Below are positions 26,032-34,085 of a stretch of DNA of 64,000 bases, piece by piece. The first letter of the stretch is position 1; each line of letters starts with the position of its first letter. The stretch is taken from positions 202,552 through 266,551 of the forward strand of contig JAURHD010000001.1 in the NCBI GenBank assembly GCA_030833445.1. The letters are read 5' to 3'. This DNA comes from Cephaloticoccus sp. (GTDB lineage Bacteria; Verrucomicrobiota; Verrucomicrobiia; Opitutales; Opitutaceae). The translations under genes and the position numbers were made by a program. A model generated the notes under the pieces. The model ran no database searches. It had not been told where the DNA came from and saw only the letters and a list, made by a program, of their open reading frames with translations.

Positions 26032-26991
26032 TCAGAGGTCCAGACCGGCCAGGGCTTGGTAATAGATCCAGTGACCAAAATCGTTCGGGTGGTTGATATT
26101 GTTGGCCAGCAGATCCTCGGGTCGCTTGCGTGCGGCGAGAGCCTGCCATGCCGCATGGACGTCGACAAAGGCACTGCCGGTGGTCATCGCCACGTCGGCA
26201 GTGGCGCGGGCGTAGGCGGCCATTTGGTGGGAGCCGTGCCGCCATTTGGGGTTGGGCGGGAAGGTGGAGTAAAGCACGGTCTCGGCTCCGGTCTCCTTAT
26301 GGATCCGGTTTACGATTCTGCACAGCTGCTCCTGATAACGCGGCAACGGCACGCAGTCGCGGTTGTGGTCGTTCATGCCGAAGCCGACCAGCACGAGGTC
26401 AGGTTTGGTGGGGATGACCTTTTCATCGAGCCGTTCCAGACCCTGCGTCGTGCTGTCGCCGCCGGTGGCGGCATTGGTGGCGCGAATCTTCGCCTGCGGG
26501 TATTTCGCCGCCAATTCGTCGACCCAGCGCTGCCAGAAGATGAGGTGGGGCGCACTGGCTTCACCGCCCCAGGTGATGCTGTCGCCATAGGCCACAACGC
26601 TGATCGCTTGGCCGGCAGTCAGTCGGGCGCGGGTGGCGGCCAGGACCTTCGTGCGTTCGGTCGGAACCGGAAAGTTGAAGTCGGTGGCGGTTTCGTAATC
26701 GGCATACGCAAAGAACGCCAGGTTGCCATAACCGGGAAAGTCGATGTGGTCGAAGTCATCGCGACCGTGCAGGACGTTGGTCCGAAAGTCGGGCAAGCGC
26801 GAATCGGAGAGGCGGGTGATGGTGCCGGCGCCAAGGTCGACGCGGAAATCTCGGCCCTCGATGTAAGCGATTGTCCCGGCGGTCGGCTCATAGGTGCTGC
26901 GGAGGCGCACGGACGAGCCCGGGCGGGGAATGAAAGCAAGCGGGGAGGGCGTTTCACCGAAAAAGACCAGGGATTCGCCGACGAGATGCAT
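26032..26991 (-). CDS. SGNH/GDSL-family hydrolase
   Basis: This 319-residue protein has the block I GDSITWGG with nucleophile S138, block II around TGGDS (178), block III GMND with N207, and block V NHPNDFGH with D304 and H307. That completes the Ser-His-Asp triad of an SGNH esterase. A beta-rich N-terminal domain (about residues 1-115) precedes it and is unusual in simple SGNH enzymes; it may bind carbohydrate. No signal peptide was found at the chosen start. It may deacetylate plant polysaccharides, which suits the surrounding glycosidase genes. Confidence 0.88.
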   Translation of the reverse strand: MHLVGESLVFFGETPSPLAFIPRPGSSVRLRSTYEPTAGTIAYIEGRDFRVDLGAGTITRLSDSRLPDFRTNVLHGRDDFDHIDFPGYGNLAFFAYADYETATDFNFPVPTERTKVLAATRARLTAGQAISVVAYGDSITWGGEASAPHLIFWQRWVDELAAKYPQAKIRATNAATGGDSTTQGLERLDEKVIPTKPDLVLVGFGMNDHNRDCVPLPRYQEQLCRIVNRIHKETGAETVLYSTFPPNPKWRHGSHQMAAYARATADVAMTTGSAFVDVHAAWQALAARKRPEDLLANNINHPNDFGHWIYYQALAGLDL

Positions 26992-27114
26992 GCAGGGTGG
27001 CGAGCAATGTCTCCCCGCCGCCTGCAGGGGTCAATGTCGGGTTGAAAGGGTGGAAAACGGGCGTGAATACGGACGGTCCGAATTGCATGGGGTTGCCAGT
27101 CAGGCCGGCATCGG

Positions 27115-28500
27115 ATGCCGATGTTGCCGGTGCAAACCCCCACTACCCCCGCCGCATCCCCGCGAAAGACCTGGACCATAGGCACGCTGACCTACACCAC
27201 CGGCGCGCTCGTCGTGCTGTTCTGCTGGTTGCTCTGGGGTGATTTCGCGTGGCAGTTGAAGGAGCGGTCCGCCGCGCCGGTCGTGCAGATCATGCTGCGG
27301 TTGTTCAAGGCCTCGGATTTTCTCACCGGATTGTTTCTGCTGTCGCTGCCGGCGATGATCGGGCTGATTCTCGGGCCGATCATCAGTTATCGCAGTGACC
27401 GGCATCGCGGGCGTTGGGGGCGGCGTATTCCATATCTGTTAATCACGACCCCGATGGCGACGCTCTCGATGTATGGGATCGCGTTGAGTCCGAAGCTCGG
27501 CACGTGGCTGCATGACGCGATGGGGTGGGGGCCGGATTCGCTCAACCTCGCCATTATTGTCATGATGGGGTTGTCGTGGACCGTGTTCGAATTTGCGACG
27601 ATCACGGCCAACGCGGTGTTCGGCGGTCTGGTGAATGACGTCGTGCCGCACGAATTGCTCGGGCGGTTCTTCGGCTTATTCCGCGCGGTGAGTTTGGGCA
27701 CGGGCATGTTCTTTAACTATTACCTGATCGGCCACACCAAGGAGCACTACCTGCCGATCATCGTCGGCATCGGCACGGTCTATGGCGTTGGCTTTGCCCT
27801 GATGTGCTTCTTTGTGAAGGAAGGGGAGTATCCGCCGCCCGATGAGGTCGCGGACGGCCAGCCGAAGGGCGTGTGGGCGGCAGCCAAGACCTATGCCCGC
27901 GAGTGTTTCACCAACTCCTATTATTGGTGGGTATTTGCCGCGATGTCGCTGGGCATGCTGTCGCTGGTCCCGGTCAACCTGTTCTCGGTTTATACGGCGG
28001 AGAGTTTCGGGCTCACGATGGAAGGCTACGGCAAATACATCGTGGTGACCTATGCGTGCTCGCTGGTGCTGGCGTATCCCTTGGGCTGGCTGGCCGATCG
28101 CATCCACGCGGTGCGCATGGCGGTCATCACCATGCTGCTCTACACGCTGGTGATGTTTGTCGGTTATGCCGTGCTGGCCGGTCCGAAAAGTTTCGGGACG
28201 ATTTTCCTCATTCACGGGGTGGTCTCGGGTTGCTACTTTACCGGCGCGGCGGCGATGGGGCAGATGCTGTTTCCCAAGCTCAAGTTTGCGCAATTCGCGT
28301 CCGCGGGCGGGATGATCCTCGCGGTGTGCAACATCATCCTGGGTCCGTTGATGGGTGAAATCCTCGACCGGTTGAACCACGACTACCGCTACACCTTTCT
28401 CGCCGGCGGCATCCTCGCCTTCGCGGCGCTGGTCAGCAACTGGGTGGTGTATCGCCGCTTCATGAAGCTCGGTGGGCCGCGCGGCTACGTCGCGCCGTGA
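27115..28500 (+). CDS. MFS-type membrane transporter
   Basis: This 461-residue protein has about 12 hydrophobic helices. The A-motif between the second and third helices reads YRSDRHRGRWGRRIPYLL (G-x-x-x-D-R-x-G-R-R-x type), the mark of major facilitator proteins, with a second copy around LADRIHAVR. The type is closest to sugar or GPH cation-symporter-like transporters. It is divergent from the SGNH hydrolase gene, so it may import breakdown products for the nearby glycosidases. The start codon is ambiguous between the first two ATG codons of the reading frame. A repeat hairpin follows its stop codon. Confidence 0.88.
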   Translation: MPMLPVQTPTTPAASPRKTWTIGTLTYTTGALVVLFCWLLWGDFAWQLKERSAAPVVQIMLRLFKASDFLTGLFLLSLPAMIGLILGPIISYRSDRHRGRWGRRIPYLLITTPMATLSMYGIALSPKLGTWLHDAMGWGPDSLNLAIIVMMGLSWTVFEFATITANAVFGGLVNDVVPHELLGRFFGLFRAVSLGTGMFFNYYLIGHTKEHYLPIIVGIGTVYGVGFALMCFFVKEGEYPPPDEVADGQPKGVWAAAKTYARECFTNSYYWWVFAAMSLGMLSLVPVNLFSVYTAESFGLTMEGYGKYIVVTYACSLVLAYPLGWLADRIHAVRMAVITMLLYTLVMFVGYAVLAGPKSFGTIFLIHGVVSGCYFTGAAAMGQMLFPKLKFAQFASAGGMILAVCNIILGPLMGEILDRLNHDYRYTFLAGGILAFAALVSNWVVYRRFMKLGGPRGYVAP

Positions 28501-28510
28501 GCTGATTATT

Positions 28511-28581
28511 TGAATCTGGAACTCAGGAACGGCCGGAAACTACCGGAGTGATTTTTCCAGTTTTCCTGATTTCCACATTCA
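28511..28581. repeat. REP-like palindromic repeat, copy 1
   Basis: Left arm 28511-28530 (TGAATCTGGAACTCAGGAAC) pairs with 28561-28581, whose complement is TGAATGTGGAAATCAGGAAA, a 17 of 20 match. The same unit reappears at 30732-30810. It lies between the convergent MFS and DUF6250 genes. Confidence 0.75.
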
Positions 28582-28617
28582 TAAATGGAGCAGGTTTGCC
28601 TGCGATGGCATTTACCT

Positions 28618-29292
28618 TTATTGAGTCAGTGTCGTGACCTTGAAATTGCGGATGACGAGGTGGCTGTTGACGGTGCGGAACCCGAAACGGCCGCGGGTGA
28701 GCGGAGCCGGATCATCGTAGGCAAAGACCAGTTCGCCGTCCCGCCAGTATTCGGCGCGCCCATCGCGCGCCACGAGGCGGATGTGATATACCCGATTAGG
28801 CTCGAGCAAATGGGTGGGATCCGTGAGATCGTGTCCGGGGAGCAATGGCCGTTCGCCGGTGCCCAGGTAACGCCGGAAGCGGGTGGTCGTGTTGCGGTTG
28901 CCCCCGTAGCCCACGTAATAGAGGGCCAGGGAGTCGTAATCAGCGAATTTGCCCGTGCGAGGGTTGGCCGGGTGCAGCAAGTCGCCGGCGGGGTCGGTCG
29001 CCATCCAGAAACAGTTGAGGTCGGAGAGCCGGTCGTGGGGACCGTCGTTCATGACCACCATCGCCTCGTAGGAAATCTCGACCGGGGCAGTCAGGGCGTG
29101 CCGATACCAGACGGTGCAGCCGCCGACATCCTCGATGACGAGTGCGCCGTCATGCGCGTAAACGTTGCCGCCGGGCATTTGCTCGACCAGCCAGTCGGTG
29201 AGGTTGGCATCGAAGGAGGGAGTTTCTTCTGCGGACATCGGGGCGCAGGCTAACACGAAGGCGGCGAGCAGGCTAAGCTTATTCCAGTTCAC
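28618..29292 (-). CDS. Secreted DUF6250-type protein
   Basis: This protein of 224 residues starts at GTG (29292) and begins with a signal peptide, LSLLAAFVLACAPMSA, so it is secreted. The rest, SFDANLTDWLVEQMPGGNVY through ISYEAMVVMNDGP and ending FGFRTVNSHLVIRNFKVTTL, is a concanavalin-like beta sandwich of the DUF6250 type. Such proteins are linked to carbohydrate binding in gut and marine bacteria. The start codon overlaps the stop region of a Gfo/Idh remnant. However, the frame is also open upstream and runs without stop into the GH35 remnant, so a chimeric protein could be made instead. Confidence 0.75.
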   Translation of the reverse strand: MNWNKLSLLAAFVLACAPMSAEETPSFDANLTDWLVEQMPGGNVYAHDGALVIEDVGGCTVWYRHALTAPVEISYEAMVVMNDGPHDRLSDLNCFWMATDPAGDLLHPANPRTGKFADYDSLALYYVGYGGNRNTTTRFRRYLGTGERPLLPGHDLTDPTHLLEPNRVYHIRLVARDGRAEYWRDGELVFAYDDPAPLTRGRFGFRTVNSHLVIRNFKVTTLTQ

Positions 29293-29425
29293 TGAGTTTT
29301 TTAGCGGAGGGTTTGAGCGGCACCAGATCGGTGAGGGTGACGGGTTTATTGCGACGGATCGATTCCACGGCGGCGATGCCCACGATGATCGAGGCGGCGC
29401 CCTGTTCGTGTCCGGCAATGCGAGT
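29279..29425 (-). pseudogene. C-terminal remnant of a Gfo/Idh/MocA oxidoreductase
   Basis: In a different frame from the GH35 and DUF6250 genes, the minus strand encodes about 48 residues ending in a stop (TAA at 29279-29281): IAGHEQGAASIIVGIAAVES, then NKPVTLTDLVPLK. This is the family C-terminus, G-x-A-S-x-x-x-G-x-A-A-x-x-S-I-x-x-x-x-P-V-x-L, as in Gfo/Idh/MocA enzymes. Everything upstream of about 29425 in this frame is not Gfo/Idh. It is a fossil left by deletion. Confidence 0.7.
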
Positions 29426-30561
29426 CGGCACGAGACAAATTGCGGGCCGAAGTCGTGGAGAAAATGATGCAGCCGCCGAAGCAATCGGTAGTGCGGACGG
29501 ATCTGCCCGCATGCTCCCAAGGGAGCCTGGAAATCGTAGTTCTTCACCGGCAGGTCGTTCCAGTTGGTGAAGGCGGTGTCCTGGCTCTCCATCAACCGCG
29601 TGCGGTGCCCGGTCGGATTGGTGCCCCCATGATACATGTAGTAACCGGGTGAGTTGGAGCCGGAGCCGAGCTTGACCAGGGTGGTTGCCAGGATGTCGCG
29701 AGGATCGATCCGGATGCGCCGATGGTAACTGCTCATCATGCCGCCACCGATTTCGCAGGTGAGGTAGGGATAGCGCGTCACATCCGGATCGTCGGTCGTG
29801 TCGCGGCGCCCCAAGGCTTCGTTCGCAATATTGGCGTCGGTGCGTTGCGTGGAGAAATGGAAACCCGACCAATACAGCCCGGGCATCCCGGTGGTCTCGC
29901 GATCCCAAAACCCTTCGGCATACACGCCGTAGAGCGGGATGAATTCGCCGAAAGGCAAGGGCGTGCTCAGGGCTGGCCAGCCGGTGCGGGTGTAGAGCGG
30001 CACGTCGAGCCCGGCGTCTAGGGCCATCTGTTTGAGCGTGAGCAGATGCGCGGCCGGGCCGGCGTATTCGTTTTCGATCTGCACGCCGAATACGGGACCG
30101 CCGTCCTTCCACAATAGCCCCCGCAATTGCGTCGCGATCTGCGCATAAAACTTCCGCGTCGCGGTCAGATAAACAGGATCATCCGCGCGCACTTCGCCCG
30201 CGGCGGCGAGCAACCAGTCCGGCAGGCCGCCGTGCCTCACTTCGCCATGACACCACGGCCCAATGCGCACGATGACTTTTAGTCCGGCGTGCTCTGCGAG
30301 TTCGATGAAATGCCGCAGGTCCTTGTCGCCGGACCATTCCCAGTGTCCGGCGATTTCCTCGTGGTGAATCCAAAAAACATAACTCGCCACGATCTCGATG
30401 CCGCCCTGCTTGATCTTGGCCAGTTCCTGCGCCCAGTCGGCGATGGGGTAACGCGAAAAATGAAATTCACCCATGGCGGGCGCCCAGCGCCGGCCATTCA
30501 GAAGCAAACTGCAGGTATCCACGTTTAGGGTGTCCCCGTTGGGTGCCTGATCCGTGCCCAT
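29400..30561 (-). pseudogene. GH35 beta-galactosidase catalytic domain, 3' truncated and joined to another gene
   Basis: The first about 387 residues are a GH35 catalytic TIM barrel: GEFHFSRYPIADW near residue 31, acid/base E165 (QIENEY), nucleophile E270 (LTCEIGGG). The usual length of the bacterial family is 600 residues or more, so the C-terminal beta domains are missing. Near PDTNR (about 29402-29419) GH35 similarity stops and a Gfo/Idh tail begins in another frame. The frame stays open and runs into the DUF6250 gene, which could yield a chimeric protein of about 647 residues. The ATG at MGTDQAPNG is chosen; an upstream start at 30651 adds a possible signal sequence. Confidence 0.75.
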
Positions 30562-30731
30562 TTGAAAATTGCACGGCTCAGTCGGGAGGGACGCCGGCAA
30601 GGCAAGGGTTAGCAGCGCGGGGGGGCATGAGGTGAGGTGGCGCAGGACCACCGCCTTATGATCCCGGGGATTCCCGGTGGCGCGAACCGGGGTGATTCAG
30701 ACAGTGGGAAGGGGAAAAGACCAAACCGATT

Positions 30732-30810
30732 TGAATGTGGAACTCAGGAACGGCTGGGAAATACCACGGATCAGAAAGTCCCGTTCCAGCTTTCCTGAGT
30801 TCCACATTCA
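30732..30810. repeat. REP-like palindromic repeat, copy 2
   Basis: TGAATGTGGAACTCAGGAA at 30732-30750 pairs perfectly (19 bp) with 30792-30810. The unit matches copy 1 at 28511. The two copies flank the GH35/DUF6250 locus. A hairpin of this size would form in transcripts. Confidence 0.8.
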
Positions 30811-30831
30811 ACCGGATCGGAAAAATGCAGA

Positions 30832-30853
30832 GGCGGGATCAGGCGATCCCGCC
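30832..30853 (-). repeat. Palindromic repeat (GGCGGGATC) that supplies a stop codon
   Basis: GGCGGGATC (30832-30840) and GATCCCGCC (30845-30853) form a 9-bp stem around 4 bases. On the minus strand it reads CTGTAGGGCGGGATCGC, and the TAG inside it is the stop codon of the GH51 gene. A near-identical copy lies just after the D-2-hydroxyacid dehydrogenase stop at 35034. Confidence 0.8.
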
Positions 30854-32356
30854 CTACAGTTTGAGTATGACCACGGATTTGGCGGGAAGCTCGACGGTGA
30901 GTTGGCCGCCGTCCAGTTTCGCGCCGGTGAAGTCCGCCGGCTTGATGGCCTCCGGATGGTCGAAGGTGTTGTGGGTGTTCATCGCCGGGGCGGTGAGCAC
31001 GCGGCCGGAGACTTTGTCGGCGGAGATGCCGGTGAGCGCGCACTGCACGGTGATGGCGTGGTGCGGATTTGTGTTCACGAGCGAGAGATGGACCCGCCCG
31101 GCGGCGTTACGCGAGGCCGACGCACTGACCGCGGGAATCTTCTCCTGGCCAAATGCATAATCCGGCGTGGTCAGCGTGACCGGGATCACCGTCGCGCCTT
31201 GATGCACCTTGAACATTTCGAAGACGTGGTAAGTCGGCGTCAGCAGCATGCGCGGACCGTCGGTCAGCACCATGGCCTGCAGCACGTTGATGGTCTGCGC
31301 GATGTTGGTCATCGTGACGCGATCGGCATGTGCGTGGAAGATGTGAAAGTTGAGCCCGGCGACGATGGCATCGCGCAGCGTGCTCTGCTGGTAAAGGAAC
31401 CCGGGGTTGGTGCCGGGTTCGACGTTATACCAAGTGCCCCATTCATCGATGATCATGCCGACGCGTTTCGCCGGATCGTGTTGATCCATGATGGCGCCGT
31501 GCTTGGTGATCAGCTCCTCCATGAAGAGGGTCTTGCGCAGGGTGGTGATCCAGAGGTCCTCGCCGAATTCGGTGGCCGAGCCCTTGTTCTGCCAGCTGTC
31601 ATTGGGCAGGGTGTAGTAGTGCAGCGAAAGTCCGTGCATGAGCGGCGCGGCCTTCTTCATCAGCACTTCCGTCCAGTTGTAGTCACTGCCGTTGGCCCCG
31701 CAGGCGTAGCGCTGGATCGGGTGGGTGGGGCGGTAGTTTTTGACGAAGGTGTTATAGCGGCGGTATTGGTCGGAATAATATTCCGGCGTCATGTTGCCGC
31801 CGCAGCCCCAGCTCTCGTTGCCGACGCCGAAGTAGCGCACCACCCACGGTTCGTCGCGGCCGTTGGCGCGGCGCAGGTTGGCCATCGGCGAAATCGCGTC
31901 GGAGGTCATATACTCGACCCATTCCATCATTTCCTGGACCGTGCCGCTGCCGACATTACCGCAGATGTAGGCGTCGCAGCCGAGCTGGCCGACGAGGTCC
32001 ATGAACTCGTGGGTGCCAAAATGGTTGTTTTCGACGACGTTGCCCCAATGCGTGTTGATCATCGCTGGGCGCGACTCGCGCGGACCGATGCCATCCTTCC
32101 AATGATACTCGTCGGCGAAGCAACCGCCCGGCCAGCGCAGCACCGGGATGTCGAGTTGCTTCAGGGCGGCGATCACGTCGTTGCGGATACCGCGGGTATT
32201 GGGAATCGGCGAATCGGAGCCGACCCAGACGCCCTCGTAAATGCAGCGACCGAGATGCTCGGCGAAATGACCGTAGACATTGCGGTTGATGACGGGGCCG
32301 GTTTGACCGGCATCCAATTTGAGCACGGCGGGAGCTGAGGTAGGGGAAGAGGCCAT
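30854..32356 (-). CDS. Alpha-L-arabinofuranosidase, GH51
   Basis: This 500-residue GH51 enzyme removes arabinofuranosyl side chains from arabinan, arabinoxylan or arabinogalactan oligosaccharides. It has a TIM barrel with acid/base E181 ([11 protein letters not shown]) and nucleophile E305 (IIDEWGTW), and a C-terminal beta-sandwich domain. The [18 protein letters not shown] segment is the family signature. There is no signal peptide, so it acts in the cytoplasm. The start MASSPTSAP is chosen. It ends in a dispersed repeat which supplies the stop codon. The neighbouring GH35 and MFS genes support a role in plant polysaccharide use. Confidence 0.95.
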   Translation of the reverse strand: MASSPTSAPAVLKLDAGQTGPVINRNVYGHFAEHLGRCIYEGVWVGSDSPIPNTRGIRNDVIAALKQLDIPVLRWPGGCFADEYHWKDGIGPRESRPAMINTHWGNVVENNHFGTHEFMDLVGQLGCDAYICGNVGSGTVQEMMEWVEYMTSDAISPMANLRRANGRDEPWVVRYFGVGNESWGCGGNMTPEYYSDQYRRYNTFVKNYRPTHPIQRYACGANGSDYNWTEVLMKKAAPLMHGLSLHYYTLPNDSWQNKGSATEFGEDLWITTLRKTLFMEELITKHGAIMDQHDPAKRVGMIIDEWGTWYNVEPGTNPGFLYQQSTLRDAIVAGLNFHIFHAHADRVTMTNIAQTINVLQAMVLTDGPRMLLTPTYHVFEMFKVHQGATVIPVTLTTPDYAFGQEKIPAVSASASRNAAGRVHLSLVNTNPHHAITVQCALTGISADKVSGRVLTAPAMNTHNTFDHPEAIKPADFTGAKLDGGQLTVELPAKSVVILKL

Positions 32357-32522
32357 AGGAAAAGTGGACAGGGTTGAGGTGAACGAGAAATTAGATTCAG
32401 CGCATCGGGTTGCACGAACTGGAGTTTCGGACAGTCCATGCGGCACTCGATGAGATGCGAACACTCCGAATACAAGGGGCTTCCCGTGTCGATACGAATA
32501 CGCCTAGCTTAGCGGATACCCC

Positions 32523-32840
32523 ATGAAAAAACTCCAATCTTTGGCTACGGCACAAGGGGGTGGATTTCAGCCAAAGTTGATCTGTGATTCTGTTGGCCAA
32601 TGTATGGCGGCTGTGCGGACGGGGAGTTACGCGGCGGTGATCCCAACGCAGGCATGGGAGAATGATCCTAATCTTGAATGTGAAGTCGTTGATGACATCG
32701 GTTTGGCTGATCTGGACCGACCGGTTGTTCTCGCTTGGAGTCGGCGTAATCTTGAATCTATCGGAGAGGCTTTGGAGAAGTATCGTGACAACCTAAAGGT
32801 TGCGTTGGTTGAAGAGGCTGCACAGCGAGGCATGACGTAA
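32523..32840 (+). pseudogene. LysR-type regulator fragment (substrate-binding half only)
   Basis: This 105-residue frame matches only the C-terminal effector domain of a LysR-type regulator: FQPKLICDSVGQCMAAVRTGSYAAVIP followed by the LADLDRPVVLAWSRR stretch and a final helix. The DNA-binding half and first effector subdomain are missing, and a stop codon lies in frame upstream. It is therefore a remnant of a once longer gene. The region is less GC-rich than its neighbours and next to the tRNA and recombinase remnant, suggesting scar DNA. Confidence 0.7.
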
Positions 32841-32922
32841 CGCCCAACTTAATGGCCGAGGCTTTTCGTTGGCTTTATGGGCCTCACGATCAAAGAATAT
32901 CTTGAGAACAAGCACTTACGAA

Positions 32923-32970
32923 ATTGGAAGCAGGAGTTGTCCACCCCCTGATTGGAAGCACAAGCTGTCC
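32923..32970. repeat. Short direct repeat
   Basis: ATTGGAAGCAGGAGTTGTCC (32923-32942) and ATTGGAAGCACAAGCTGTCC (32951-32970) match at 17 of 20 bases and are 28 bases apart. They sit in non-coding DNA just left of the tRNA. Their meaning is unknown; duplications of this size are common in insertion scars. Confidence 0.5.
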
Positions 32971-33026
32971 AAAGCGGCCAACTACTGGTTCCATCGACAC
33001 CATGCGAAGCTCGCCGGAGCGAAGCA

Positions 33027-33102
33027 TGGTGGGCCGGGCGGGATTCGAACCCGCAACCAAAGGATTATGAGTCCTCTGCTCTAACCGTTGAGCTACCAGC
33101 CC
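33027..33102 (-). tRNA. tRNA with anticodon CAT (Met elongator or Ile2), CCA encoded
   Basis: The minus strand folds as a 76-base tRNA: acceptor GGGCTGG / CCGGCCC with one G-U pair, D stem GCTC / GAGC, anticodon stem GAGGA / TCCTT with loop CTCATAA (anticodon CAT), T stem GCGGG / CCCGC and T loop TTCGAAT, discriminator A, then CCA encoded in the DNA. It is not an initiator by shape. Both tRNA-Met and tRNA-Ile2 (lysidine-modified) fit; the sequence alone does not decide. Confidence 0.95.
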
Positions 33103-33198
33103 TTAACCAAGGGAGTGTTGCTAGGGGTGCGAATCCGTCGAGTCAATCGCATGAAGCCAGGAATAGTCTGCAGGACTACCGGCATCTGGGCTATCCAC

Positions 33199-33380
33199 AA
33201 TCCACTCACTGACTTTCGGCATTTCTTTGCGACGCCTTGCATCGATGCTGGTGTGGATATTCCCACCGTGAGCCGCTGGCTGGGACACAAGGGCGGCGGT
33301 GCTTTGGCGATGCGCGTCTCTATGGGCACCTACGGCAGGAGCACAGAAATACAGAGTTTAAGAAGCGCTCTTTCAACTGA
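33199..33380 (+). pseudogene. Tyrosine recombinase (integrase) C-terminal fragment, frameshifted
   Basis: Starting near 33199 the frame reads DFRHFFATPCIDAGVDIPTV, then SRWLGHKGGGALAMR, the second catalytic arginine and the H of a phage-type integrase (R-H...L-G-H). The catalytic tyrosine segment YGHLRQEHR (33321 on) is in another frame, two bases too many after the AM-R codons. So the gene is a 3' remnant with a +2 frameshift; no N-terminal domain is present. It lies near the tRNA gene, a frequent integration target, supporting a lost integrated element. Confidence 0.8.
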
Positions 33381-33431
33381 GCGCAGAATCCTGGAATCGC
33401 ACTGCTATGCCCAAGAGAGGATGTCACATAA

Positions 33432-33944
33432 TCACTCCAGAGTAATACCATTGACCTTCAACGTGAAGTTCAGGGTCACCGATTCATATATTCCATTATT
33501 ATGCATAGCTGGTCTGAAATATGCGTGATTGCTGCCTTTGGACGATTTGAACCAGAAAGTTTTCCCATTGATGGTAAGAGGGAGATGCTTAAGTAGGGTC
33601 CTTTTCGATTCGACTAGATCCTCACTGACGGGGATTGGAAACTCTATCGTTCCAATCTCATTATCATGAATTATGATTTTACTGGTTTGATACTGGCTAC
33701 TTAGACCAACTTCCCGCACAGCCCAATAATTGCCTCTCACAGAAGCCATTGCGTCGTAGTATTTCTCGCAGTGGATCTCTTTTCTGATGATCTCTCGATT
33801 CTGATATTGGAGCTCAATAACAAAGGTTTTATCAATTGGAATTACGGTTCGAGGGATCTTGGCATCCAAGCCATTGATAAATGTGCATCCCACAAGAAAG
33901 CAGACAGATAATCCTACGAAAATCATGGGACCTAGCTTTTTCAT
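33432..33944 (-). CDS. Hypothetical lipoprotein, AT-rich
   Basis: This 170-residue protein has a lipobox (LVGC, residues about 17-20) after a hydrophobic signal segment, so it is a membrane lipoprotein. The mature part is rich in beta strand patterns and charged residues, and it ends with a beta-like stretch NLNFTLKVNGITL. No family is recognised. The DNA is visibly AT-richer than neighbours, and the gene sits beside a recombinase fragment, so it is probably foreign. Its neighbours offer no function. Confidence 0.7.
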   Translation of the reverse strand: MKKLGPMIFVGLSVCFLVGCTFINGLDAKIPRTVIPIDKTFVIELQYQNREIIRKEIHCEKYYDAMASVRGNYWAVREVGLSSQYQTSKIIIHDNEIGTIEFPIPVSEDLVESKRTLLKHLPLTINGKTFWFKSSKGSNHAYFRPAMHNNGIYESVTLNFTLKVNGITLE

Positions 33945-34085
33945 ATGTTCAGCGATGACGGCGATTCTACCATAGCTGGACAGTTATTAACCACATAAAC
34001 AAGGAAAGGCCAGTGAGAGCTGGTCTGCATAGCCGGCCAGCGAAAATGCGTTGTTTGCGCCATGAATCCATGAATGGTTTGGCTG

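Noticed and set aside
30677-32338. A 553-residue plus-strand open frame
   Set aside because: It is antisense to GH51, rich in Gly, Val, His and Arg as expected for shadow frames in GC-rich DNA, and has no domain.
33000-33029. Hairpin with CCATGC/GCATGG overlapping the tRNA CCA end as a terminator
   Set aside because: A stem of 6 and 4 bp with internal purine mismatch and no U-run is present, but it shares bases with the tRNA end, so I do not call it a terminator.
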